In this document: in pieces, positions 1 through 11,036 of the stretch
How positions within the stretch are numbered: position 1 is the first letter of the stretch
Layout of the letters: the number at the start of each line of letters is the position of its first letter
Translations under genes and position numbers: made by a program
Notes under the pieces: model-generated
Databases searched by the model: none
Told to the model about the DNA's origin: nothing
Seen by the model: the letters and a program-made list of their open reading frames with translations, nothing else
DNA from: Hymenoscyphus infarciens
Lineage: Eukaryota > Ascomycota > Leotiomycetes > Helotiales > Helotiaceae
Direction: 5' to 3'
Assembly (NCBI GenBank): GCA_001414345.1
Contig: LLCB01000132.1
Span: 82,617-146,616 of the forward strand
Length of the DNA stretch: 64,000 bases

Positions 1-1971
1 AAGTCTGTTACGATGATCTTTGATTGTCGTCCATTGAGAACGATTGAAGAGTTGGCGTACTGAGGAATTGTAAGATTACCAGCAGAGGTATTAACCTTTA
101 GCTTGAAAGGTGTAAGAGTTTTTGATGGAGAAGAAGCGTGGAGAGTGACATAAAATCCACCATTGGTGTCTGGATTTCGAAGTTCGGTCGTGAAAATATC
201 CGGGGTCGAGGCATAACCAGTGCTGTTACTTATTCTGTCTACCTTGGTTAAATCTCTTGCCACTCGAACAAATTGTCCAAACAACTTGGTTTCGTGATAT
301 TTGTCGCCGATTGTCCTGCTCTCACCTGGTTTATGTTAGCTGTTTTCTCATTAAACAGATAAGAGAGACTTACTAATTGGTGCACTATAGTCGTAACTAG
401 TTCCTACCATCGGGAATGGAAGTCCGCCTGTACGAAATTAGCAATGTGACCTACAAAAAACAAAACAAAATGGATCATTCATACCCCTAAAAGTAAAAGG
501 TCAGCACCCGCGAGTTTGAAAGGCAGAAGTGAAGCTTACCAGTTAGTTCCCCCAAACACCATGTAAACATTCATCGCCGTAACCTTCTGCGCAATATTAT
601 GCTTGTAAAAAACATTGACCCAATCCGGACCAGTAGTATTAACACTTTTCATGTCAGCTCTCCCCCCCCCCCCGGAAAGTTTGAAATCAGATCACTCACC
701 AACCACCAGCCGGTCCAGTCCAAGGATTATAACTACCCCCCTGAAACTCCGCCAGAAACGAAGGCTGAGTCGGCGCAACCTCCTGAAAATTATTGTAATA
801 ATCATAAACTGTAAACTCCGGTACATTTCCATTCGTCCCCCCACATTCCGAAAGGTCACAACTCCAACAAGAAGGATAATGGTCAAAAGCATAATTATCA
901 ACATTTCCACCTACATCACTATAGTCTTTCGACCAGGATTTAGTTTTCATATTTGGGTTGTTGTGGATAAGTGGGACATCAATGCCATTTGCGCGTGCCG
1001 TAGCTTCGAGAAGTTCCATGTATGCGATTCCTGCGGGATTGGGGATTTTCTTATCCGCGTCGAGCCATTGGTTTCCGTATTCGTTTTCGATTTGGTAGAT
1101 GAACACGTTGCCTCCTTTGGTGACTTGATGTTCGGAGACGATTTGAGAGATTTTGGAGAAGAATGGTGTCCAGGCGTCGGTATAACTGGAATCGTTGTTT
1201 CGAAGAGTGCCATAAGCTCCAGTTGTGAGCCACCCTGGGAACCCCCCAGCTGAAGCTTCTGCGTTGACATAAGGACCTGGACGGAAGAGGACGTACAATC
1301 CGATTTCCTTTGCTATATCGAATAGTCTGGTGAAGTCATGAGACGCAGTTTCGAAATCGAGGGTGCCGTCTGCTGCACTGTGATAGCCTGACTTGGTCAG
1401 TCCGGCGTGTCCAATAATATGGTGAGAGACCAAGACTTACCCCAATTCGAGTAGAAGCTCACAGTGTTGAAGCTGTGTGTAAATTAGAAAGGTATATATC
1501 CAGGGTGTGAGATATGTTACCCTGCCGCTTTCACCTTCTGCAGGATATCAATCCAGACTTCAGGTACAGGAACTCTCCAGTAATCTATAAGAATAGTGGG
1601 TCAGAAACTTCCCATGAAATCCGTGAAAGAGAAATAGGTCTGAGTGCAGAATTGAGCCGCGTCAAAATGAGTCTTTCCAAGTTGGGAAGTCCTTACGAAT
1701 CTGAAAATTATCAGAACAGATCCAAGAACCGGGGGAAAGATTTTCAAACCTCTCCAGACCAAACAAACAATCTCTGCCCATTGATAATGTAACTATAGTG
1801 ATCCCTGAAGCAACCCCATCAGCTTTCCGGCAATGCATCTCATCGTGCTTCTAGGTTCACTTACCATTCTACTACTTTATTCAAGCCGTTATCGTGTATC
1901 GGCCATTGCGCTTGGCCCACCACTTTCCAAGCCAAGAGAGACAGGAAAGAGAAGCAGTACGAGAGCTTCAT
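1..1971 (-). CDS. Secreted GH35 beta-galactosidase (3' end beyond window; frame broken in exon 8 as read)
   Basis: Glycoside hydrolase family 35 removes terminal beta-galactose from polysaccharides outside the cell. My exon model, in transcription order, is 1971-1865, 1804-1750, 1700-1697 (a 4-base microexon), 1584-1521, 1472-1441, 1387-700, 644-540, 450-374 and 325-1. The start ATG (1971-1969) opens a signal peptide ([19 protein letters not shown]). Family motifs follow: [39 protein letters not shown] with the acid/base Glu at about residue 190, and FLAEFQGG with the nucleophile Glu at about residue 301. [14 protein letters not shown] and [11 protein letters not shown] come next. All junctions are in phase up to exon 7. 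Exon 8 entered at 450 has the right phase but contains TAA (438-440); entering at 427 shifts the frame. Downstream sequence is clean GH35 up to the edge. It may be a recent pseudogene or hold a sequence error. Confidence 0.9.
662..673. repeat. 12-C homopolymer inside a GH35 intron
   Basis: Twelve consecutive C lie within the intron between exons 6 and 7 of the GH35 gene (645-699). They sit on the 3' side of that intron, about 17 bases before its acceptor, so read in transcription direction they are a G run. Length here may vary between strains or be uncertain in the assembly. Confidence 0.8.
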
Positions 1972-4920
1972 TGTGAACCGGATGCTACAATTCAAAAAGC
2001 TCGCTCAAGAAACAGTGAGATTGAGTAAGACTTCACGCATTTCCAAGATTTACTTTCTCTTATATTAAAACGAAACCCATGTGTATCTCCTCGTACCAAC
2101 TCTCGGCTTCATATATTTTTCATCGGCACTAACCGACCGACCCAAAGGTCGTAGATACACTACCCCACAGTCGAAAGTTTGGTAACAACTAAGAAAACTG
2201 TAGAGCGAAATAAAAGACGGGGGATGAACAAAAGCATCGTCGTACCCCGCATCGAGGAAGCCGATCGGAAAAACAGCGAGCGAAAATGACGATAAAAATT
2301 CCCATTCGCGCGCTTGCGACATGCAGACGCTGGGCGGATGGAGACGAGATTGTTACGGATAATTGCCGCCGTAGAGAAGTCGGCGGGGGTGGTCCGGTTA
2401 GGTTACCTTAAAATGGTATATATATTATATATTATATATTATATATGTAAATTGTGGTGTTGTTCTTGAGCGAAGAGGGTTGCTGGTGGCGTCCCCACCT
2501 GCGTTCCTCCACCTCCCCACATCTGTTCTTCGTCTCTGCATCAACAGAGCTACGACATAGTTGCGATAGTCACTCTCTCTCATCTCGGTGCTTTCTTCTC
2601 GTTGGTACCGCATGAGAGGGCGCTTCGGAATCGCATCAAGTCGCCGACCAGAAAGGTGTCACCCGGATTCCGATTCCGACGACTGGTGATCCTTTCCCGG
2701 AAGCTTCATCCCAACTCTGCAACGAACGGCCTGGGGATCTTAGCAGGTCCTCGATTCCTGAACTGGGTATTTTGCTTGCCAACGTCAATCAATGACAACA
2801 GCTCTGCTCTGTTCCCGATTCGTTGCACCGCATTTCAGTACGAGAATCTTGAGAGCTCATGATTGTTGAGATCCCACGGATGGCGCCGAGCAACGATTGT
2901 CACGGCTCTTCGACTCAGACGAGACGTTGCAAGTTCCATTCGCAAGCCAGACGCCATGAAAGCCACGGCCCGGCAATGACAACGGCATTGGTTTTGCCGA
3001 CGTCTCCGTATACTTGCGTTTATTTCCAGATTTAGAATTTCAGCTTCGCGACTGGCTAGTCATCCTGGCGCTGGAAACTGCTTATAGTATTGTTTACGAG
3101 TAGCGACATCAAAGACCTTTCAACTCGCCAAACCACCGGATAAAACGACTACTATTCCAAGCGAAGTTGCAATCTCTACCAATGATGGAAAGACCGTGGC
3201 GAGTTCCTGAATACCACAAGCGGAGGTCGCCTGTCCTTTCTCAAGGTTGGGTTTCCCTGTCTCAATCTCTCTACCAGCTCCCCCACGGTTTTGTCTCGAT
3301 TGCCAGGAGGACCCTGAATCAGAATACTCGAGTATGTTGTACAGGACCCGGTTCCCGGGGTGTGGAATACATCATGTGATTTTGATCACATTTTCCAGTT
3401 GGATGCTGCGCGGCTTTCGTGGGAAGATCCTATACGTATTTGGCAAGATACGTTTTCAACGAACGTCCGAGTATGGACGTAGTTTAGTGTTGAGTTGAAA
3501 AGCTTCCCATCGGCTTCAATCCCTTCCTAAGTGAACGATAGTTCGTCCAACGCCAGCTCCCGAGCCGCATGTCTGTATCACTCGAATGATCTTTGAACTG
3601 ATTTTATATCCGCCCCTGTGCATTAGGAAACTTGGGCAATACATCGGGTCAGTCTTCCCAAGGACCGAAGCCGAGCTCCAACTTCCAAGAACAAAAAAGG
3701 TATACGTTACCTTCGGAAAAGCTATCCATGCATCCCAACACTATTTGAATGCAACAATGCATAGTTCAGTTCAACAAAGATGCAGCCAATCGTCGAATTA
3801 TGTTGTAGGCCGCTGTCAAGCCAAATGCTGCATTGCGATCCTCTTCTTAGAGATGCAGTGGCCACTTTCTGATCCTCGAAATCTCCACATCATCATTTGC
3901 ATAACCTAGGTCTTGTCAGTTGTGTACCGGATTCCGCCTCATCCTCTCTCCTAATCTGGAAGCGAGAAGTATGCCGGTACAGATTGGTTCCTGCGCTGAT
4001 CTTAATACCGATATCTTCATGGGGCTGATCTTTTTTCTACCGGTACCGGTGAAGTAGGTTCGTCGTGTTCCCACCATATCTTTTGAGAACCTTGTACGCT
4101 TTATGGCGTTCGGACGACATGGAGGTCATACCTTTGCTTCTCTAGAATCTTGAATCTTGAAGACTCGCAGAAGCCGGTGAACTAACGTTCATACATATAT
4201 CTCCTCATATATTAAACATCATGCCTGCCTCTCAAACCTCAAAATTCTCATCACACATCTCACCTGTCATCAAACTATCCTCTGAGTCCAGTATAATAAA
4301 AAGTAAACTTTATATTAGACCCTCGTGTCTACCATGACTTTGTTTTTCACGGCGAGCCGCATGTATTGTGCAAGTCACATTGAACACACGAAGACCTCAC
4401 ACCGACCTAATCACCCGAATCGGTCGAGTTGCTGGGACTGATGATGGAACCAATGAGTTCATGAAAGCGGTGAGACTTTTCGTTATTGAAGATGAGACAA
4501 TTTTCAAGTTCAAAAAGAATAGCATCTCCTTCAAAAAAAGAGCCTTCTTCTCTATTGGCGCTCAATCTCTTCCTGTTGACCTGACGACCTCACATCTCTT
4601 TCTAAAAGATTCCAACACACTCATAACATCAACTTGAGTATCACGCGCTTTCACTCTTCATCTCAACCTACCTCCACTCATCCCAACTTGCCCAACTTCC
4701 CCTCCTCCCCCTCTTCTCACATCCTCAATCTCATCACTCCTCAGACACTCCCGTCGACACCTTTGCCAATATCACTTTTCCGACGCCACGCGCAACGTTT
4801 GAACACACTCACACACCTTCAGCCCCTCGCCCAAAATCCTAGACTAATTCCATTGCTCTTTCCTCGCGTCTTTCGAACCACAGTCTTTGCAGTCTTTACA
4901 GTACCATCGATCACGCAAAG
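1972..4920. other. 2.9-kb intergenic region between divergent secreted-enzyme genes
   Basis: No convincing gene found. Reading frames of 60-107 codons occur on both strands (for example 3586-3909 plus and 2065-2322 minus), but none has a recognisable domain, splice-linked neighbours or family motif. It holds the shared upstream space of the GH35 gene (minus) and the chitin deacetylase gene (plus). A TA-rich run lies at 2416-2447. The last 250 bases before 4921 are pyrimidine-rich (CTCAT/CCTCC-like), as is common in leaders of expressed filamentous-fungus genes. A long 5' leader or non-coding RNA cannot be excluded. Confidence 0.5.
2416..2447. repeat. TA-rich simple repeat
   Basis: Repeated TATATTATAT-type units about 30 bases long, in otherwise mixed-composition intergenic DNA. 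It does not sit at a convincing distance from a start codon to be called a TATA box. Confidence 0.7.
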
Positions 4921-6979
4921 ATGCGCGTGCTAATTCCAAAAGCCCTCATTTTTGCCTTCATCATCGCTTTCCTCGATCTCGCAAACGCGTTACCTTCCTT
5001 GTTATCCTCGGGAGTAGAGAAATACACTCCAAGTATTCGTGGACGCGCGATCGAGGCTGCCGGTCGAATCAGTCCCGATAACACGTGTGGAAAGACGACT
5101 ACGAGTCGACGCGGCTATGTCTGCGACTCGGTGAAGAATGCCGGGGGCTGTTGTAGTGGTTCTGGGTGGTGTGGTGAGGGTGATGGTATGTTTTCTTCTC
5201 TCGTTTTTATCTTTGAAGTTTGCTGGAGGGTTGTCAGCTTGAGGGTTTGTGAGTTCTGGGGAAGATGGCTTTCTTGTTCAGCCTGTTTACAATGGCAACG
5301 ATATCACACTGAAAAGGACCTCATATCTCACCTTCCTATTGTCCTTGAGCTCTCGATCCATATAACCCTCTTCTCTCTCCACTTTGATAATCAAGAAGAA
5401 ACCCCCAAGATCGAAAACAAGAATACTAACTATGTCCCAAAAGACTACTGCGGCTCAACATGCCAACCCCAATTCGGAACCTGTGCCAACATCACCACAC
5501 CAGCCCCACCACCAGCAGGAGACGACTTCTTCTGTGGTCCCCAGAACGGAAATAAGAAATGCTCTGGTGGTCAATGTTGTAGTCAGGTATCCTAACCCCT
5601 TTCACCGGAGATAGAATATGTCTTCAAAACGAGACACTAACACAACCTCCTAGTACGGATACTGCGGCACCACGCCAGAATACTGCACCACAAACTGCCA
5701 ATCCTCATTCGGAACCTGTTCTCAATCACCTACCTCCACCTCGACCACTAGCTCATCTCAATCTCTAACCCCATATCTGACCTCCCCACCATACATTCCT
5801 CCCACAGCGACACCAATTATCGATCAATGCGGGCCAGCGAATGGAAATCTAATTTGCAATAACAACCAATGTTGTAGCGCAGCAGGTACATCCGCCTCAT
5901 CTCACCAGTCTAGGAAATAGTTGTTGTGAAAAGTGATGCTGATTCTGGCTTGTACAGGATGGTGCGGAATAACATCAGACTACTGCAGCACAGGCTGCCA
6001 ACCCCAATTCGGAATTTGTACCAAACAACCATACTCACCCTCTCCTCCCCCAGAACCAAGTATAAACCTCTGTGGACCAGCCAATGGAAATGCTCATTGC
6101 AATAACAATATGTGCTGTAGCCAGGCCGGTAAGTAAACTTACAAGCGCTCCTATAATCCTCATAAGGGAATGATTGCCTAATGAGAACCATACATAGGGT
6201 ATTGCGGCTCAACAGAAGACTACTGCGGGGACCCCGGATATTGCCTGCCAGCCTACGGCCGCTGCGACTCCGACTTAATGCCCCTCGGTCCCTCAACTCG
6301 TTATATCCCTCGGCCACAGAAAGGAGCGGTTTCGTTCAGGGACGATATTTATGACTGTCAGAAGAATCAGGTAGTGGCCTTGACTTACGACGACGGACCG
6401 TGTCAATATACAGAAGAGCTGCTGGATCTGTTGAAAACATATGGTTTCCATGCCACCTTCTTCATCACAGGGAATAACAATAAGAAAGGATCCATCGACA
6501 CAACGGTTAGGTGGTCGAATGTAATCAAGAGGATGATCGCAGAGGGCCACCAGGTTGCCTCTCACACCTGGTCCCATTACGATCTTGATTCTATAGGTAA
6601 AGAGGGACGTGGTGGACGTATGGATCAAATGGTAAAAAACGAAATGGCCTTCAACAACATCATAGGCAAGTGGCCAACCTACATGAGACCGCCTTACTCG
6701 AAGTGTTCCCAGGGAACCGGATGTTGGGAGGATATGCAGGAATTGGGATATCATCGCATATATTTCGATTTGGATACTGATGACACCAATCACGAGTCTC
6801 CAACCAACATCCAAGGATCGAAGGATATCGTAAAGAATATGTTGGATCAGAGTCCGCAGGAGGGTAGTTTCTTGTCAATCCAACATGATATCAGTGAGCA
6901 ATCGGTGGGAAATCTTTCGGCATATTACTTTGATTTGATAAAGAAGAAGGTTGGTGGAAATACCTGTTCCTTGCCTTAG
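4921..6979 (+). CDS. Secreted chitin deacetylase (CE4, NodB fold) with four N-terminal CBM18 modules
   Basis: Removes acetyl groups from chitin or chito-oligomers in the wall or outside the cell. Exons are 4921-5185, 5444-5586, 5654-5885, 5958-6128 and 6198-6979, all in phase, giving 530 residues. Residues 1-23 are a signal peptide ending ANA. Four cysteine-rich CBM18 modules follow, starting near residues 56, 119, 201 and 258, each with a CC, a GYCG/GWCG-type turn, DYC or EYC and FGTC/YGRC ends. They are joined by Pro/Thr/Ser linkers. The catalytic domain (about 315-530) has all CE4 motifs: TYDDGP (333-338), SHTWSH (392-397), RPPYS (434-438), a DLDTDD segment (461-466) and LSIQHDIS (496-503). 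The Asp pair and the two His of SHTWSH are the expected catalytic base and metal ligands. There is no C-terminal GPI-type tail, so it is probably released or held by its chitin-binding modules. Intron 1 (258 bases) is much longer than the others (67-72). Confidence 0.95.
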
Positions 6980-8270
6980 AGCACTGTACCCTTTGGGATG
7001 GATAATAGCTAACCCTTGTGTTTCTGGTAGGGTTGGCGGGGTGTGACTGTTGGGGAGTGTCTTAACGACGACGAGGATAACTGGTATCGAACAATGTAGG
7101 GGATGGAGGGATCGTCTCCATGATCGACATGGTTCCCACATTGTCGGTCTCAGTTCCAAGATCTCCGCTGTCACACACTTGACATACTCGGTTGGCATGT
7201 GCTCATGAGATCCTTGGTTGTTCGAACTTCAACAACTTTGCTGCAAAAAAAGATCGTTTTTGGTGTCCATAGACCGTGGTGGACAGACAAGAGAAACCTC
7301 GGCTCCTACACAACACGCCCCCTTTCGAAGACTCGCCTATAAAATCACAGGAGCACAGCCCCAGAGTGTATAGTGGAGGAAGAACCGAATATATGGGTGG
7401 GCATTTGTTTGAGGGTTGCTTGATATTTGCGTAGATCGGGAGTCTGGGGTGCAGAAACGGTCTCTTCCGGGGCACCAAAAAGTTCCAGAAGGAAGAGAGG
7501 CTTCGGGGTTGATGGAAGTGGGTACGAATAGTTTCAATAACAACGACTTGATGGGAAATGGTCTCGGGTTGGCCCCCGGAATAGACCGGAGGGTTTCGAG
7601 AGGCTAAGTGAGTAATGCGCAAGATGTTTAGACGACGGAAGATTTTCGTTTCTAGTTTTTGGAAATTCATGCAATGGCTTCCGTTCCTCGTTTCGTCGAT
7701 CATGAAAAGTTGGGGAGTTTCTATATCTGTGATCAGAGTCCGTGGGAAGCTGGTGAGCCAGCTGTAACCTCGTAAATGCTTATCTATAGTAGTGAGTGCA
7801 GCCCCGGTTGTTGCAAACGGGCAGAAAGACTCGAGTAAGTCGAGTGTATCAGCTCGCGCTTGTTGAATCATCCAGGACCAGTGAGGTTGAAGTTCGCCAC
7901 TCCGGTCGTTGGGCCCATAATCTCTTGGGATCCGAGATCCCCTTATTTGAGCCAACGAATCCCCCCATTGCTGAGGGGACTACCAGTAGGTAGGAAAGGC
8001 GCAAGGCTTTTGCATTGTTGGAGTGGACATGGGTCGGGTGTAGACTGGCGACGACTTCTGCCAGTAAGCGTTCTCGCTGCCAGGAGAGGATTCCGAGGCT
8101 GCAACGAAGAAACGATGTTTCATCATGCATAAACTTGCGCCAGGCCAGATCCTCTTGCGTGCAGGGCAGTCGAGCAGGAAGTATAATATGATGGTTCGAG
8201 GGCGTCCGTGGAGTTGAAGCGCTTTCTCGTAAACCGTCGACGTCGAAATCGCAGGTAGCGTGGAGTTCCA

Positions 8271-8317
8271 GATCCCAATCCCAATCCAAATCCAATCCAA
8301 ATCCAATCCAAATCCCA
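8271..8317. repeat. Short tandem repeat, AATCC / AATCCA type
   Basis: About seven imperfect copies of a 5-6 base unit (ATCCCA, ATCCAA) about 170 bases upstream of the alpha-actinin start codon. Read on the minus strand it is TTGGAT. It is probably promoter or leader sequence; no function can be read from it. Confidence 0.7.
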
Positions 8318-8390
8318 AAATTGAAGCTATCCACAACACTGCATCTGCTGCATCCGATTCCGCACCAGCCCGCCTCGCATTTCCGACGCA

Positions 8391-8447
8391 TCGTGAGTTG
8401 TCGTGAGTTGTCGTGAGTTGTCGTGTCTGTGTGTGTGTGTGTGTGTT
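8391..8447. repeat. Three copies of a 10-mer followed by a TG microsatellite
   Basis: TCGTGAGTTG is present three times in exact tandem (8391-8420), followed by TCGTGTC and then a TG dinucleotide run to about 8446. It ends 40 bases before the alpha-actinin start, so it is likely in the 5' leader or core promoter and likely to vary in length between strains. Confidence 0.85.
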
Positions 8448-8487
8448 GTCAATCTTTGTTCAGAGTTGAAGCCGAGTCTGCCCTGCG

Positions 8488-11036
8488 ATGGAGGGCATCA
8501 TGGAGGGCGCAGGTGGGGCCTTCCCCTTCCAGGTCCCCTCGGGCATTTTAACGCCGCCCCCGAGCGAGAGCTCAGGTTGTCGGGACAGCGTCTACTCGGA
8601 TTTCAGTGTAAACAATACATCACCACCCTCATCACCATCGCCTGCCCGAAGCACCGTACAAGTACGCAGAGACCGAGCATCCTCGACCCAAAAGGAAGCC
8701 AACCGATCCAAGCAATTCACTACCCGTCTCAACCGCAGTGCCAGTGCCACCTCGACCGATTCTACCGGTGATTTATCCACGGGGAGGAGACGACGGGGTC
8801 ATTTCCAACATCGTAACACGGCCAGTCTCCCCATAGACCACGGCACGAGATTAGTTGAGCCGCCGCATGAGAAGGCGTTGACCAGCATGGCTTTTGCGGA
8901 GCAGCAGAAATGGATTACGGTCCAGCAAAAGACTTTTACAAAATGGTACGAGGGGAACGGCAGCAACTTGACAGCGGAGAGGGGCATCTTGACTGACCGC
9001 CAACAGGTTAAACACAAAGATTGAGCCTCGAGAGTTAGCGGTGGTAGATCTGGTGAAGGATCTCAGTGATGGCGTATGTTTACTCCCCCTAGTACTATTA
9101 TTGCGAATACTGATGCAACCCAGGTTATTCTTATACACCTCCTCGAATGCCTCTCCAACGAATCCCTCGGTCGATACGCCGCCAAACCCAAACTACGAGT
9201 CCAGCGATTCGAGAATGCCAATCTATCCCTAGACTTTATAAAATCACGAGGTATCCAGATGACGAATATCGGTGCGGAAGACGTAGTCGATGGCAACCGA
9301 AAGATTATTCTAGGCCTGATCTGGACCTTAATTCTGCGATTTACCATCTCCGATATCAATGAAGAGGGAATGACTGCAAAGGAAGGTCTGCTCCTCTGGT
9401 GTCAAAGGAAAACTGCTTGCTACGACGAAGTTGAAGTTAGGAACTTTACCGACTGTTGGAACGATGGCCTGGCCTTCTGTGCACTTTTAGATATCCATCG
9501 ACCGGATTTGATCGACTACGATTCATTGGACAAGAACGACCACAGGGGCAACATGCAATTGGCTTTCGATATTGCATCCAAGGAAATCGGTATCCCAGAT
9601 CTGTTAGATGTCGAGGATGTTTGCGATGTAGCGAAGCCTGATGAGCGAAGTTTGATGACATATATCGCCTACTGGTTCCACGCTTTCTCGCAGATGGAAA
9701 AGGTTGAGAATGCCGGCCGAAGAGTGGAAAAGTTTGTCAATAGCATGCAAGGCGCTTGGGAGATGCAGAGTGGCTACGAGAGGAGAATGCGGGAGTTACT
9801 GAAAAGCATCAAGGAACAGGATTTAAAATGGCAAGAGGCGACATTTGAAGGGACATACACAGATGCCAAGCTTCAAGCCACCGAATTTAGCGCATACAAA
9901 CGAGGGAAGAAGAGAGAATGGGTGGCGGAGAAGAGTGATCTCGCGGCATTACTAGGAAACATCAAGACGAAAATGAGCACCTACCGACTCCGAGCATATG
10001 AGCCACCGCCAGAGTTGAGATTGAGTGTGATGGACCAGGAATGGGCTACTTTGGTAAAAGCTGAAATGGCCCGCGGTCAATTAATTAATGAGACTATTAG
10101 AGAGTAAGCAGGCTCTATATGAATGACGATGAAAGGCTAACATTTTCTAGTATCAAAAATGCCCTGAGGAAAGCCTTTGCAGACAAAGCAAATGATTTCG
10201 CCCTTGCTCTCAACACAATGCAACTAGCTATTTCAGGCTTGGAGGGCGACGTCGAAGACCAACTCACCCACGTCCGTCGACTAAACGAAAACCTCACCCC
10301 ATTAAATCAATACCTAGAAAAGATTGCTCTGGCCGACCAAAAGTGCGAGGAGGCAAACATCGAAGAAAACGACTTTACCACTTACACCTACGACGAATTA
10401 TCTTACGAGCTCGGTCTGGTCAAGAACTCCGTTTCGAAAAAGTTAGCATTCTTGGATAACCAAGTCGTGGCACGAAACATGACGAACCTGACACCAATCC
10501 AGTTGGAAGAATTCGAAAGTGTCTTCCGCCACTTCGACCGCGACGCCACGAACAGTCTCCAAGAACTCGAATTCAGCGCCGCCCTCGCCTCCCTCGGCCT
10601 GGTCTTCAGCGAAGACGAAATGCACGAATCTTTCTTCGAGACCTCCTCGGGTCGTGATTACGTTACTTTTGAGCAATTTATTCGTTTCATGGTTGATGTT
10701 ACGGAAGACCAGAATACGGCTGAACAGGTATTCCAGAGTTTCCGCGAGGTGGCGGATGGAAAACCGTATGTTACGGAGATGGATCTGAGACATAGTCTTG
10801 TTCCTGATGATGTTATTGAGAAACTCACCTCGATCGTGCCGCTGCATAAGGGGCCGGATTTGCAGGAGGATAGGGGCATGCCGCAGTATGATTATATTAG
10901 CTTTATGGACAAGTTGATCAGTGATCCGGGGGAGAGTACGGGGAGCGAGGGGAGCGAGAAGGGTGAGCCGCTGGGGGAGTTGACGAATGGACAGCAGAGG
11001 GCTGCTAGTCCGACGAAGACGAATGGGTATCATTGA
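8488..11036 (+). CDS. acnA: Alpha-actinin (actin-crosslinking protein) with long N-terminal extension
   Basis: Crosslinks actin filaments; in moulds alpha-actinin works at septation rings and hyphal tips. Exons are 8488-8945, 9007-9073, 9124-10103 and 10151-11036, all in phase, giving 796 residues. Residues 1 to about 135 are a Ser/Pro/Thr/Arg-rich, probably disordered extension. A tandem calponin-homology actin-binding domain follows: CH1 from QQKWITVQQKTFTKWLNTKI (about 138-248) and CH2 from AKEGLLLWCQRK to AYWFHAF (about 258-370). A helical rod of spectrin-repeat type runs to about 600. Two EF-hand pairs end the protein. The first loop (DRDATNSLQELE, about 630-641) keeps D, D, S and E at ligand positions and could bind calcium; the later hands look degenerate. 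The C-terminal 35 residues are a charged tail. The symbol follows the Aspergillus nidulans name for alpha-actinin. Confidence 0.95.

Larger units (their letters stand above)
6980..8487. other. Intergenic region, 1.5 kb
   Basis: Contains the 3' flank of the chitin deacetylase gene and the promoter side of the alpha-actinin gene. A minus-strand frame of 250 codons (7955-7203) overlaps others of similar length on both strands. Its translation has no family motif or domain-like pattern, so I do not call it a gene. Short direct repeats cluster just upstream of 8488 (listed separately). Confidence 0.5.

Noticed and set aside
7203..7955. 250-codon minus-strand frame
   Set aside because: No domain, no start context or intron signals; overlapped by other long frames on both strands; the residue pattern is not protein-like. 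Probably chance in a GC-neutral promoter region.
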